IMG/VR virus record: IMGVR_UViG_3300006874_000098 | Location: 1-27,929 of that record | Reading direction: 5' to 3' (one strand) | Source of the DNA: a virus | Length of the DNA: 27,929 nt | Shown here: piece by piece, positions 1 through 8,374 of the stretch | How positions within the stretch are numbered: the first letter of the stretch is position 1 | How the letters are laid out: each line of letters opens with the position of its first letter | The notes under the pieces: model-generated | The model's input: the letters and a program-made list of their open reading frames with translations, nothing else | Database searches by the model: none | Told to the model about the DNA's origin: nothing | Position numbers and translations under genes: made by a program

Positions 1-132
1 GATTCTACCATCCATGCAAAAGGTGACATCTCTACAGATGCAGGTAACGGCCCAACACTTGCAACACATAAACACAAGTATAAGGTTCCAGTCCATGTTG
101 CAAGTAATTCAGATACAGATAAACCTAGTTAG
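1..132 (+). CDS. Baseplate central spike protein, C-terminal end (partial)
   Basis: The frame is open from base 1 to a TAG at 130-132; the start lies outside the window. The visible 43 residues are hydrophilic and contain THKHKY, an HxH motif about 20 residues from the end. In phage spike proteins (P2 gpV, phi92 gp138, Mu gp45 types) a C-terminal HxH triad-forming motif holds an iron ion at the needle apex, so this is probably the membrane-piercing tip of the tail. The position just upstream of gp25 and gp6 agrees, because T4-like phages carry spike/hub genes near here. It could be the C-terminus of a gp5-like hub protein or a separate spike protein; the missing N-terminus prevents a choice. 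Confidence 0.6.
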   Translation, partial: DSTIHAKGDISTDAGNGPTLATHKHKYKVPVHVASNSDTDKPS

Positions 133-136
133 GATG

Positions 137-144
137 TATAAATA
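137..144 (+). promoter_or_regulatory. T4-type late promoter upstream of gp25
   Basis: TATAAATA followed by GTAT, matching the T4 late-promoter octamer read by the gp55 sigma factor with the gp33/gp45 co-activators. It lies 6 bases before the gp25 ATG, so the expected transcription start (about 6 bases after the octamer) falls on or next to the start codon. There is no -35 element, as expected for this class. Confidence 0.75.
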
Positions 145-149
145 GTATA

Positions 150-566
150 ATGGTTGATATAGTTAATAAAGCAAAAATAGTAGTAAATGACAATCTATAT
201 TCTGACATAGACCTACTCTTTTCTGCTCACCCCATTACAGGTGATGTGAGTAGACGGACAGACTCAGATGCAATCAAGAGGTCAGTAAAAAACATAGTAT
301 TAACTAATTACTATGAAAGACCATTTAAACCTAGTTTAGGTGGTGGTCTAAGAAATATGCTTTTTGAATTAGACACAGATAGAAGACTACAACGTGTTCA
401 AAAACAATTAAAGAATACTATTGAAACTTTTGAACCTAGAGTTAGTAATGTTTTCATCACGTTAAACAAACTTGATAATAACGAACTGAGTGTAACTGTG
501 AACTACTCTATAAAATCAGGACAACCATCACAACAGACACAGTTTAATATAAGAAGGACACGATAA
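150..566 (+). CDS. 25: Baseplate wedge subunit gp25 (GPW/gp25 family)
   Basis: A 138-residue protein, close to the T4 gp25 length of about 132. It shows the family layout: LYSDID near residue 16, the ERPFKP...GGLRNMLFE segment at about 56-73, and the FEPRVSNV segment at about 94-101 that carries the conserved E-P-R core. In T4, gp25 sits with gp6 and gp53 at the inner baseplate and helps start sheath polymerisation; the EPR core contacts gp6. The ATG at 150 is the only in-frame Met before the conserved region, and a late promoter lies directly in front. The stop codon overlaps the gp6 start by one base (TAATG), so the two are probably translationally coupled. Confidence 0.93.
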   Translation: MVDIVNKAKIVVNDNLYSDIDLLFSAHPITGDVSRRTDSDAIKRSVKNIVLTNYYERPFKPSLGGGLRNMLFELDTDRRLQRVQKQLKNTIETFEPRVSNVFITLNKLDNNELSVTVNYSIKSGQPSQQTQFNIRRTR

Positions 567-2437
567 TGACAACTAAAAGTTCACAGATTAATGTTACAGA
601 TTTAGACTTTGAAGGTATTGGTGATAATCTTAAGAACTATCTTAAGGGACAAGACAGATTAAAAGACTATGACTTTGAAGGTTCAACCCTTTCAGTCATT
701 ATTGACCTTCTTTCTTATGCATCACATATCAGTGCAGTAAACACTAACATTGCAGCTTCAGAGTTATTCTTAGACTCTGCACAAATTAGAAAAAATGTAG
801 TGTCACGTGCAAAAGATTTGGGATTTGTTCCTGCATCTGAGAAAGCATCAAAGGCTATCGTTGAGATGAGTCTTAGAAATGTTAGAAATGCAGATGGAAC
901 ATTCCCTACACTTAATGAAATGACTCTCTTAAGAGGTTCAAGATTTCAAACAGTGTTTGACGGTTCAACTTATGAGTTTGTAGTTTCATCTTCAGTTAAA
1001 CCAACACAAAACAGTGCAACCTATAACTATGTGGACATTCCACTTGTTCAGGGAACTTACGTAACAGATGTATTTGTATACGACAGACAGGTTAAAAATT
1101 CTAAGTTTGTATTATCAAATGAGAGAGTAGATAGAGCATACATTGATGTTGCAGTTAACTCAGGTGGGACTTCAACAACATTCAGTCTTTCAACAGATGT
1201 ATCAAACATTAATACACAGAGTGCAGTCTACTACACCCAAGAAAACGAAGAAGGTCACACTGAAGTATATTTCGGTGACGGAGTATTAGGTAAGGAACTT
1301 TTAGACGGTGACATTATCACTGTTACTTATATTGTTGTTTCAAAAGAACATGCTGAAGGTGCAAAAACATTCCAACAGTTGACAACCATCAATGGATTCA
1401 GTGATTCAGTAATCACCACTATTGAAAAAGCAGCTGGTGGTTCAGAGAAAGAATCAATAGAGTCTATCAAATTTAAAGCAAACAAATTCTACACTTCACA
1501 AAACAGACTAGTGACACTTAACGACTATAAAGCAAAAGTATCAGAGTATTATCCAAATGCAGATGCAGTTGCAGTGTGGGGTGGTGAAGATAACAGCCCA
1601 CCTGAATACGGTAAGGTGTTTCTTGCAATCAAACCTACAAACAATGACTACTTAACAACAGAAGAAAAAAGAGTTATTAGAAATAAACTTGATCAGTTAA
1701 ACATGTTAACTGTAAGACCAGTTATTGTAGACCCTGCAATCGTTAAGATTATTATTTCAACAACATTCAAATACAATCCAAATTTCACACAGTTATCAAA
1801 AGGTGAACTGGAGACAATAGTATCTAATGCAATTATAAACTATGATGATATGAATCTGAATAACTTTGATTCTATCTTCAGACATTCAAAACTAGTGAAT
1901 GCAATCGATGAAGCAGAAACATCTGTTCTTTCCAATATTACAAATATTCGTTTAAGAAAGAGAGAGTCAGTTACAATAGGACAAAACTTAGGTTTCTATG
2001 CAGACTTTGCTAATGGTTTCTACCATCCTAATGATACCTATAACAAATCAGGTGGTGGTATTTTATCAACCACAGGATTTTATGTTCAAGGAGATTCAGT
2101 CAACGTCCAATACTTTGACGATGACGGGTCAGGCAACCTGAGAAGATACTATCTCTCGGGTGCAGTAAGAGTTTACCAAGATAATCAAGCTGGTTCAGTT
2201 GATTATTCAAACGGAAAAATAACAATTGGGTCTATCACAATAACTTCTACAGTTAATACAGATAGTTCCATTGATTTCACTGTTATACCTAACAGTTATG
2301 ATGTAGTAGCAACTAGAGGTAATCTAATTGATATATCTGCGTCAGACATTTCGGTAAAAGGTGAAGTAGACACCATCGCAAGTGGTGAATCGAGTGCAGG
2401 TGTTGGATATCGTTCAACATCGAGCTCAGACTATTAA
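566..2437 (+). CDS. 6: Baseplate wedge subunit gp6 (baseplate J-like)
   Basis: A 623-residue protein, similar to T4 gp6 (about 660). The N-terminus INVTDLDFEGI...LKNYLKGQ, followed by YDFEGSTLSVIIDLLSY and ASELFLDSAQIRKNVVSRAKDLGFVP, is the typical gp6/baseplate-J start. The middle (about residues 220-330) has the YFGDGVLGK and ARG-like beta segments of the J-domain, and about 310-460 hold the NRLVTLNDYKAKV and ADAVAVWGGED segments typical of gp6. gp6 forms the iris-shaped inner ring of the wedge and joins neighbouring wedges. The last ~130 residues are beta-rich and Ser/Thr-rich and diverge from T4. The start overlaps the gp25 stop; AGAAGGAC lies upstream as a ribosome-binding site inside gp25. 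Confidence 0.93.
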   Translation: MTTKSSQINVTDLDFEGIGDNLKNYLKGQDRLKDYDFEGSTLSVIIDLLSYASHISAVNTNIAASELFLDSAQIRKNVVSRAKDLGFVPASEKASKAIVEMSLRNVRNADGTFPTLNEMTLLRGSRFQTVFDGSTYEFVVSSSVKPTQNSATYNYVDIPLVQGTYVTDVFVYDRQVKNSKFVLSNERVDRAYIDVAVNSGGTSTTFSLSTDVSNINTQSAVYYTQENEEGHTEVYFGDGVLGKELLDGDIITVTYIVVSKEHAEGAKTFQQLTTINGFSDSVITTIEKAAGGSEKESIESIKFKANKFYTSQNRLVTLNDYKAKVSEYYPNADAVAVWGGEDNSPPEYGKVFLAIKPTNNDYLTTEEKRVIRNKLDQLNMLTVRPVIVDPAIVKIIISTTFKYNPNFTQLSKGELETIVSNAIINYDDMNLNNFDSIFRHSKLVNAIDEAETSVLSNITNIRLRKRESVTIGQNLGFYADFANGFYHPNDTYNKSGGGILSTTGFYVQGDSVNVQYFDDDGSGNLRRYYLSGAVRVYQDNQAGSVDYSNGKITIGSITITSTVNTDSSIDFTVIPNSYDVVATRGNLIDISASDISVKGEVDTIASGESSAGVGYRSTSSSDY

Positions 2438-2439
2438 TA

Positions 2440-2496
2440 ATGAAAGGAGTGATCAGGAGTCCCCTGAGTAGTTTCCCATTAATTTGGATTAAATAA
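2440..2496 (+). other. Possible leader peptide ORF and small hairpins between gp6 and the next gene
   Basis: The 72-base gap holds an 18-codon ORF (MKGVIRSPLSSFPLIWIK) that starts 2 bases after the gp6 stop and ends in TAA at 2494-2496, which overlaps the AAGGAG ribosome-binding site (2495-2500) of the next gene. Inside it are a TCAGG/CCTGA hairpin (2453-2467) and an AT-rich TTAAT/ATTAA hairpin with a TTGG loop just before the ribosome-binding site. It may tune translation of the 157-aa protein by coupling. It could also be chance; the ORF has no clear ribosome-binding site of its own. Confidence 0.25.
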
Positions 2497-2509
2497 GGAG
2501 AAAACCAAA

Positions 2510-2983
2510 ATGGCAGATAAAAAAATAAGTGCATTAACACAAGTTGCAGATTCAGACATCGGTGCCGATGATCTTTTGCATATTGTAGACAACCCTGGCG
2601 GCACACCAGTAAATAAGAAGATGACTATTGGTCAGCTTTTTGAAAATATCCCAACGCATTTAGCGATTGACGATATTAACACACTGACAGCAACAGCATC
2701 AAACCTTGCATCCACTTTTGCAACAGCAATTGATGGTTCTGCATTTTCAGCTAATGTTGCATTTACATTAGATGACGGAACAGATACAGGACAGATTAAA
2801 GTAATCTATGCCTCAACTGAACCTGCATCTAGTTACAGTGCAAACATCACTGTATCATCATGGGGGTATTCAACAGATACCACAGAACAAATTATTCTTG
2901 ATTCAAGAGGTGAAGCTGTGATTTGTATTTGGGACGGTTCTAACTGGTTCCCAATTTCAACTGTTGGAGCTACATTAAGTTAA
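2510..2983 (+). CDS. Small virion structural protein (157 aa)
   Basis: The first 45 residues, KKISALTQVADSDIGADDLLHIVDNPGGTPVNKK, match the short 'KISALT...D.D.L.iVd...' head found on many structural proteins of marine tailed phages. The remainder is a compact beta domain with GQIKVIYAST (about 95-104) and ICIWDGSNWFPIS near the end; the WDGSNW turn resembles capping strands in phage fibre and baseplate proteins. No enzyme motif and no signal peptide are visible. It is inserted between gp6 and gp7, where T4 has no gene, behind a strong AAGGAG ribosome-binding site, which suggests a high-copy baseplate accessory or decoration protein. The exact role is unknown. Confidence 0.7.
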   Translation: MADKKISALTQVADSDIGADDLLHIVDNPGGTPVNKKMTIGQLFENIPTHLAIDDINTLTATASNLASTFATAIDGSAFSANVAFTLDDGTDTGQIKVIYASTEPASSYSANITVSSWGYSTDTTEQIILDSRGEAVICIWDGSNWFPISTVGATLS

Positions 2984-2995
2984 GGTAACCTCTAA

Positions 2996-5900
2996 ATGTC
3001 ACACCAAGAGTATATCTCTGAAAAATTAAGTCACAGACTTCCCTCTCTGCTCCCCGAGCATTTGAGAGAGGAGTCTCCTGCACTTGAACAATTCTTAAGA
3101 GCATATTTTGAATTCTTGGAAGCTGAGATTCTAGTTTTAGAATCTCAGAGTGACCTAGACGGAGTTGCATTGGAAGATGGTCAAGGTTCTCTTTTATTAG
3201 AGACTGCGACCGTCTCTCCATCTCCCGATCAAGACACTTCTAAAGTTATCAATGAAAGAAGTGCAACAAATACAAAGTCATATGCAGACCCATTTATCGT
3301 AGGTGAATATATCTACGGTAAGACCAATGGTGCTGTATCTCGCATTGATGTTATCAATGGAAACATATTATATGTTAAAGCCGTTTCAGGAAACGGTTAC
3401 TCTCCAAAAGAAGTTGTAGAGGGTAGAGATGGTGGTCAAACTGCAATTGTTAAATCTTATAAAGAAAATACAATTACTGCTAGTAATAGACTTTTAGACT
3501 ATTCAGATATTGACCATACCACAGAAGATTTCTTAGACTATTTTCAGAAGGACTTTGTTCCTTCACTTGATTTAAGAAATGTTGTCAACAAACGTTTGAC
3601 AATCAAGAACATTAAAGATTTATACAAGAAAAAGGGAACACAAGAATCAGTTCAGTTCCTAATGCGTTTGTTGTTCGGTCAAGATGCAGAGATTAGATAT
3701 CCCGACAACGAAACCATGTATCTTTCTGATTCAAACTATAATCAGAGAAGAAGCCTTGCAGTTAGAATGACCTCAGGTATTCCAAGTGCAACAGACAAAA
3801 TTACAGAATACTACGATGACACAAATAGAAGAATCGTTACTGCACAAGCTAATGTTGAGAATGTATATGCAATTGACACAAATAGTGGTATATACTACTG
3901 TGACATAACTCAGAACCATTATGGTGAGTTCACTATTGGTAAGGATGTATCATTCTTAGATAGAGATGAAATCACAGAATACCGTGGTGAAATCCTTGGT
4001 ATCATATCAGATTTTGATAAAGGAACAGAGTCTTCCTCTATTTTTATTTCACACGATGACGATGGTATTATTACATTAGAATCAGGTTTAGCTGCATCAT
4101 ATGACGGTGATTACGAACCACACAAACCAAACTTAGAAACAACAGTTGGTGGTGCATTAACATTAGAATATAATAGAAGTGGTTCTATGTATTCTATAAA
4201 TGACAAACTAAACTTCAAAGGTGCAGTAGATAACACTAGAGATGCAGATGAATCATTAACAGTCATCAGTGCATTGTTATCAGGAACCGTAGACGAAATC
4301 TATATTGAAGACGGTGGTCTTAACTACGAAGGTGGTGAGATGGTTGTCTTTGAAGAAGACGGAACGGAAGGTAACGGTGCAGAAGGTATAATCGGTTCTA
4401 CTGGTGACGAGATTGTATTAGAGAATGCAACCTACTGGGGTCAATTTGAAATACATGCAGAGACCAATGGTCAAACACTATTCGGTGGGCCTGGAGTCAA
4501 AGATGTTAATGGTAGATACATTGTCTTCAATGATAATCAGATTGATGTCTATGTTGATGGTGTTCTTCAAGTTAAATCTGCATACACATCTCAGAACGAT
4601 AGAGTTACATTTACAAGTGGATTAAATGCAGGTCAGATAGTTGAGATATACACTCAGTATAATAGACTGTTAAATGAAAATGGTAGTGTCATTAACTATG
4701 ATGGCTACATCGATTCTGCAACAAACACACTGGTTTCAAACGATGGTAGAATTAGAAGTATACAAATCAATGACGGTGGTGTAGGTTTCACTAAACCACC
4801 TAGAGTGTATCCAGGCGGATACATTTATTTCGATGATATCACAGGGTTTGAGGTTGGTGAACAGGTAGAAGGAACAACAAGTGGTGCAACTGCAACCATT
4901 ATTAAACTACAACCAAAAGAAAAAAGAGTTTTAGTCAAACGAGAATCAACTGATACAGGTGTTTTTCAAAACGGTGAAGAGATTGTTGGACAGACATCCA
5001 ATACTCAAAAAATAAACAGAAGACAAACCGTTGCAACTGGAACAGGTGCAAAACTATTTGTTTGGTCAGATAGTATTGGTGGTGTAGGAACAATCAATGT
5101 TCAAAGTCAAGGATATGACTTTGACAGGGATGCACAGTTATCTGAGACATCCCATTTCAACATGTTGATAACTGCTCCAACTGCAAACTTGACAAGAGAC
5201 CTAACCATTACTGGAGATATTTCAGGAACCACAGGTAAGGTTGTATCATACGATTCAAATACTCATGTTCTCACCTACACACAATTAGACGGTTACTTCT
5301 TAGACAATGAGACGGTAAGTTTTAACATTGTTGATGAGTTCACAGTTCTACGTTCTAATCCATTCTTTGGTAGAGGTGTTCATGCAGGTGAAGGTATTAT
5401 CCAAAAACAATTGTTGGGTGACAGAGGAATACTTGATGCAGATGCAGTAAACCTACAAGATGGTTTATACTACCAAACACACTCCTATGTAATTAGAGTT
5501 GGTGAGTCAATCAACAAATATAGAAGTATTGTAAAAGACTTAATTCACCCAGCTGGTCATATATTCTTTGGTGAGGTTGCAATTAAGAATGTGATTGATG
5601 ATGCACAAGTTGTTTCCACATTCCGTCCTACTATCATCATCAAACTCCATCCAACTTGGAGATATGAACTAGAAAATGCTTCTAGAGACTTGTATACAAG
5701 TTTTGCAGAGAGAGACGATGAGTCTCATATAATCTTTGAACAGGGTGGGTATCCTCTATTAGAGGACGGCCCTGATATGAAGGCAGTTACCGTTCATGAA
5801 CATATCCTATTTCTTCATCTAGATGATGGTGGTGTTGGACATGACTTAAAATCAATTCTTAGAGCAGCTGGTATTCCTGATGCAGAGACAGACCCAAGAA

Positions 5901-6802
5901 CAGGTCTTGCAATCACTAATACAGTATACGACACTACAAATGTTACGAACCCTGCTGGTGCAGCAAGTGGTAGAGACACAGAGGTTGGTGACTCTTCAAT
6001 GAGAAGTAGACACTTAAACATTAACATCATCAATTCATTTGCACACACTTATACACAGGGTTCACCTCGTATAGATGGTGCAACCTCAGTTTTAAACCTT
6101 GTAAGAGCAGACAATAACTACCTTGCATTAGGAACAGATGATGCAGATAATATCTCATGGCCATATACAAAGAGACCATCAGATCAAGGTAAGGTGTTTC
6201 AAATCTCTGATGCATTTACAGAAGAACATTTAATACACGAAGACGGTAGTCATATTATATTGGAAGAAGAAGCATGTCTCTTAAGATTTGAACCTTCTGC
6301 ACATGCAATTCATAAAGGTGACTATGGAGACAACATATTAAGTGAAGATGGTGAAACACTTCTTCGTTTAGAGACTGCAACTACAGAAGAAGAAATTGAT
6401 TTCTTTGTAACAGAAAGATCAATAGAGTTGACAGGAAAACATTTATATTATGAAGATGGAATAAATATCATCACTGAAGAAGGTGATTATATTATTAGAG
6501 AAGAGAGTGGTGCAAACCATTCTACATCTTTTGTTCCGATGGGTTCTACTTTGAGAACCATAAATACAATCAGTAGTCAAAATGCATATGATATTGCATA
6601 CTACTTAAAAGATGAAACCGATGGTGACGATATACTTTTAGAAGATGGTTACGGTAACCTACTCAGTGAGGAATCAAAATCAGAAGGTCTCAGAATTCAT
6701 CAGCTTGATGCATTCTATCCAAACTTCTTTATTGCAGAATATGATAATCATGCAAGAAGAAGGACAAATTTAACATTTAGTGCTTATGTAAAGTCTGCAT
6801 AA
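2996..6802 (+). CDS. 7: Baseplate wedge protein gp7 (enlarged, 1268 aa)
   Basis: Position between gp6 and gp8 is the T4 gene 7 position, and two segments resemble the C-terminal half of T4 gp7: KDLYKKKGTQ...FLMRLLFGQDAEI at about 207-235 (T4 has STKG...FLFKVLYNEEVEIEI) and YVIRVGESINKYRSIVKDLIHPAGH at about 831-855 (T4 has YVMKIKSNLPSSRWKSDVIRFVHPVG). In T4 gp7 joins gp10, gp8 and the gp6-gp25-gp53 core. Here the two gp7 segments are split by about 580 residues of beta-rich inserts, including TSGATA-type repeats and an aromatic module at about 480-557 that also occurs in fibre proteins. Residues 60-75 and about 910-1225 carry six or more copies of an LLEDG...LLEE hairpin motif. T4 gp7 is about 1032 aa. 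The start follows AAGGTAACC 10 bases upstream. Confidence 0.82.
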   Translation: MSHQEYISEKLSHRLPSLLPEHLREESPALEQFLRAYFEFLEAEILVLESQSDLDGVALEDGQGSLLLETATVSPSPDQDTSKVINERSATNTKSYADPFIVGEYIYGKTNGAVSRIDVINGNILYVKAVSGNGYSPKEVVEGRDGGQTAIVKSYKENTITASNRLLDYSDIDHTTEDFLDYFQKDFVPSLDLRNVVNKRLTIKNIKDLYKKKGTQESVQFLMRLLFGQDAEIRYPDNETMYLSDSNYNQRRSLAVRMTSGIPSATDKITEYYDDTNRRIVTAQANVENVYAIDTNSGIYYCDITQNHYGEFTIGKDVSFLDRDEITEYRGEILGIISDFDKGTESSSIFISHDDDGIITLESGLAASYDGDYEPHKPNLETTVGGALTLEYNRSGSMYSINDKLNFKGAVDNTRDADESLTVISALLSGTVDEIYIEDGGLNYEGGEMVVFEEDGTEGNGAEGIIGSTGDEIVLENATYWGQFEIHAETNGQTLFGGPGVKDVNGRYIVFNDNQIDVYVDGVLQVKSAYTSQNDRVTFTSGLNAGQIVEIYTQYNRLLNENGSVINYDGYIDSATNTLVSNDGRIRSIQINDGGVGFTKPPRVYPGGYIYFDDITGFEVGEQVEGTTSGATATIIKLQPKEKRVLVKRESTDTGVFQNGEEIVGQTSNTQKINRRQTVATGTGAKLFVWSDSIGGVGTINVQSQGYDFDRDAQLSETSHFNMLITAPTANLTRDLTITGDISGTTGKVVSYDSNTHVLTYTQLDGYFLDNETVSFNIVDEFTVLRSNPFFGRGVHAGEGIIQKQLLGDRGILDADAVNLQDGLYYQTHSYVIRVGESINKYRSIVKDLIHPAGHIFFGEVAIKNVIDDAQVVSTFRPTIIIKLHPTWRYELENASRDLYTSFAERDDESHIIFEQGGYPLLEDGPDMKAVTVHEHILFLHLDDGGVGHDLKSILRAAGIPDAETDPRTGLAITNTVYDTTNVTNPAGAASGRDTEVGDSSMRSRHLNINIINSFAHTYTQGSPRIDGATSVLNLVRADNNYLALGTDDADNISWPYTKRPSDQGKVFQISDAFTEEHLIHEDGSHIILEEEACLLRFEPSAHAIHKGDYGDNILSEDGETLLRLETATTEEEIDFFVTERSIELTGKHLYYEDGINIITEEGDYIIREESGANHSTSFVPMGSTLRTINTISSQNAYDIAYYLKDETDGDDILLEDGYGNLLSEESKSEGLRIHQLDAFYPNFFIAEYDNHARRRTNLTFSAYVKSA

Positions 6803-6805
6803 GTG

Positions 6806-6824
6806 TATAAATAGTATATAAATA
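6806..6824 (+). promoter_or_regulatory. Tandem T4-type late promoters upstream of gp8
   Basis: Two complete TATAAATA octamers at 6806-6813 and 6817-6824, offset by 11 bases (about one helical turn). They start 3 bases after the gp7 stop and lie 27 or more bases before the gp8 ATG at 6851. A strong GAGGAGA ribosome-binding site (6836-6842) follows. The doubling suggests strong late expression of gp8 and the giant gene after it. Confidence 0.8.
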
Positions 6825-6850
6825 ACTACATATCTGAGGAGATATAAGAA

Positions 6851-8326
6851 ATGGCAGCAATAATAACAGAAAAGTTTCGTGTTCATAATGCGAAACAGTT
6901 TAAGGAAGATTTTGGTGAATCAGCTTCATCAACCTATGTCTTCATTGGTAGACCACAAGCATGGTCTGATGAGAATGCACCCCCAACACCTGCAAACGGT
7001 ATTGGTCAGGAAGTAGATTCATGGTCAGATATGATTGCACTCAAGAAGATTGGGACAGCAGATGTATCACATGGTATAACAAGATACGACCACACATCTG
7101 GCACAACCTATGATGAGTATGCACACGATTATAGTGCAACCAACACTTCACCAGCAACTAGTTCAGATAATCTTTATGATTCAAGATTTTATGTAATTAC
7201 AGACGAATACCATGTATACAAATGTATCAGAACAGGTAGAGATACTAATGGAGCAGTTGTTGCATCGACAGTAAAACCTACAGGAACAAGTGCAACAACA
7301 GTTATAGAAACCTCAGACTCAGGAGCTGCCTCAGGTCGTGGTTACAAATGGAAATACATGTATACAATTGGTGCCTCAGATACAATTAAGTTCGTTACTA
7401 GTGATTTCATGCCAGTGAAAACACTTGGTGCTCAAACAGAAATCGATGGAACAGGAACTGCACTCAGTAGTGGTGGATTAGGAGTTGCAGCTACTGACGA
7501 TGGTTCTGCACAATGGGATGTGGAGAACAGTGCAACTGATGGTGGTATTTTCCATGTAGTTGTAACTAACGGTGGTTCAGGTTATAATGACGGAACATAT
7601 ACTAGTGTTCCAATTGCTGGAGACGGTTCAGGTGCAACATGTAGTGTTGTTGTTTCTTCAGGTGCAATTTCTTATGTAACTGTCCCAACTGGAGAAGAAG
7701 GAACTGGTTATAGAAGAGCATCTATTGACATTGACAACATTCCATCTATTGGTTTAGGTTCAAACGGAACAGTTAAACCAATTATCTCACCTGAGATTGG
7801 TCATGGTGCAGACCCCGTTCAAGAACTTGGTGGTAACTATGTAATCGTAAACTCAAGACTTGAGTTTGCAGAAGGTTCAGGTGACTTCCCAACAGATAAC
7901 GACTTTAGAAGTATCGGTCTTATTCAAGACCCATTTACAGTTGGAACAACAACTGTAGCATCTGCTGAAACACTTGCATCTTATAATAAGATGACACTTT
8001 CTACAGTGTCAGGAATTTCTGTAGATGATATCATTTTGAATGCATCTTCAGATGGTTCAGGTGTTGCAGTAGGAAGAGTGGTTTCAATATCATCAAATGA
8101 TGTTTCATATCTACCTATTGCTAACAGTGCAGGTGGTTATGCAGCTTTTGTTAACGCTAATACTGTATATGTAAGTGGTTCATCAATTGGAACAGTTACA
8201 AATGTCAACAGTGCATTCCCTGAAGTTCAAAGATATTCAGGACAAGTGATGTATGTTGAGAACAGAGGAGCAGTTTCAAGAGCAGCCGACCAAATCGAAG
8301 ATATTAAACTTATCATCGAAATGTAA
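6851..8326 (+). CDS. 8: Baseplate wedge subunit gp8 (enlarged, 491 aa)
   Basis: The C-terminus RYSGQVMYVENRGAVSRAADQIEDIKLIIEM lines up with the end of T4 gp8 (RHSGEMIYMENRPP...DQTEEINILF). The N-terminal half has the family features ITEKFRVHN, STYVFIGRPQAW, YHVYKCI and GRGYKWKYMYTI (about 160-172). gp8 is a dimer in each wedge and links gp7 to gp10 in T4. The protein is about 150 residues longer than T4 gp8 (334). Most of the excess is a glycine-rich beta insert at about 231-297 (TNGGSGYNDGTY...GSGATCSVVVSSGAI) that also appears in the neighbouring 2242-aa protein. Expression is from the tandem late promoters with the GGAGATATAAGAAATGG ribosome-binding cassette. Confidence 0.92.
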   Translation: MAAIITEKFRVHNAKQFKEDFGESASSTYVFIGRPQAWSDENAPPTPANGIGQEVDSWSDMIALKKIGTADVSHGITRYDHTSGTTYDEYAHDYSATNTSPATSSDNLYDSRFYVITDEYHVYKCIRTGRDTNGAVVASTVKPTGTSATTVIETSDSGAASGRGYKWKYMYTIGASDTIKFVTSDFMPVKTLGAQTEIDGTGTALSSGGLGVAATDDGSAQWDVENSATDGGIFHVVVTNGGSGYNDGTYTSVPIAGDGSGATCSVVVSSGAISYVTVPTGEEGTGYRRASIDIDNIPSIGLGSNGTVKPIISPEIGHGADPVQELGGNYVIVNSRLEFAEGSGDFPTDNDFRSIGLIQDPFTVGTTTVASAETLASYNKMTLSTVSGISVDDIILNASSDGSGVAVGRVVSISSNDVSYLPIANSAGGYAAFVNANTVYVSGSSIGTVTNVNSAFPEVQRYSGQVMYVENRGAVSRAADQIEDIKLIIEM

Positions 8327-8328
8327 TC

Positions 8329-8352
8329 ATTCGTCCTCTCTTGGGGACGAAT
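8329..8352 (+). terminator. Strong hairpin after gp8, no U-tract
   Basis: ATTCGTCCTC / GGGGACGAAT form a 10-bp stem (one G-T pair) around a TCTT tetraloop, starting 3 bases after the gp8 stop. The following bases are AAATATAATAAAG, not a T-run, so this is not a standard intrinsic terminator. It may protect the 3' end of the gp8 message or mark a processing site. Confidence 0.5.
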
Positions 8353-8357
8353 AAATA
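8350..8357 (+). promoter_or_regulatory. Weak late-promoter-like octamer before the 2242-aa gene
   Basis: AATAAATA (one mismatch to TATAAATA) overlaps the 3' arm of the preceding hairpin and lies 17 bases before the ATG at 8375. Firing from it would leave a leader of about 11 bases containing the ATAGGAC ribosome-binding site. Confidence 0.4.
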
Positions 8358-8374
8358 TAATAAAGAGATAGGAC

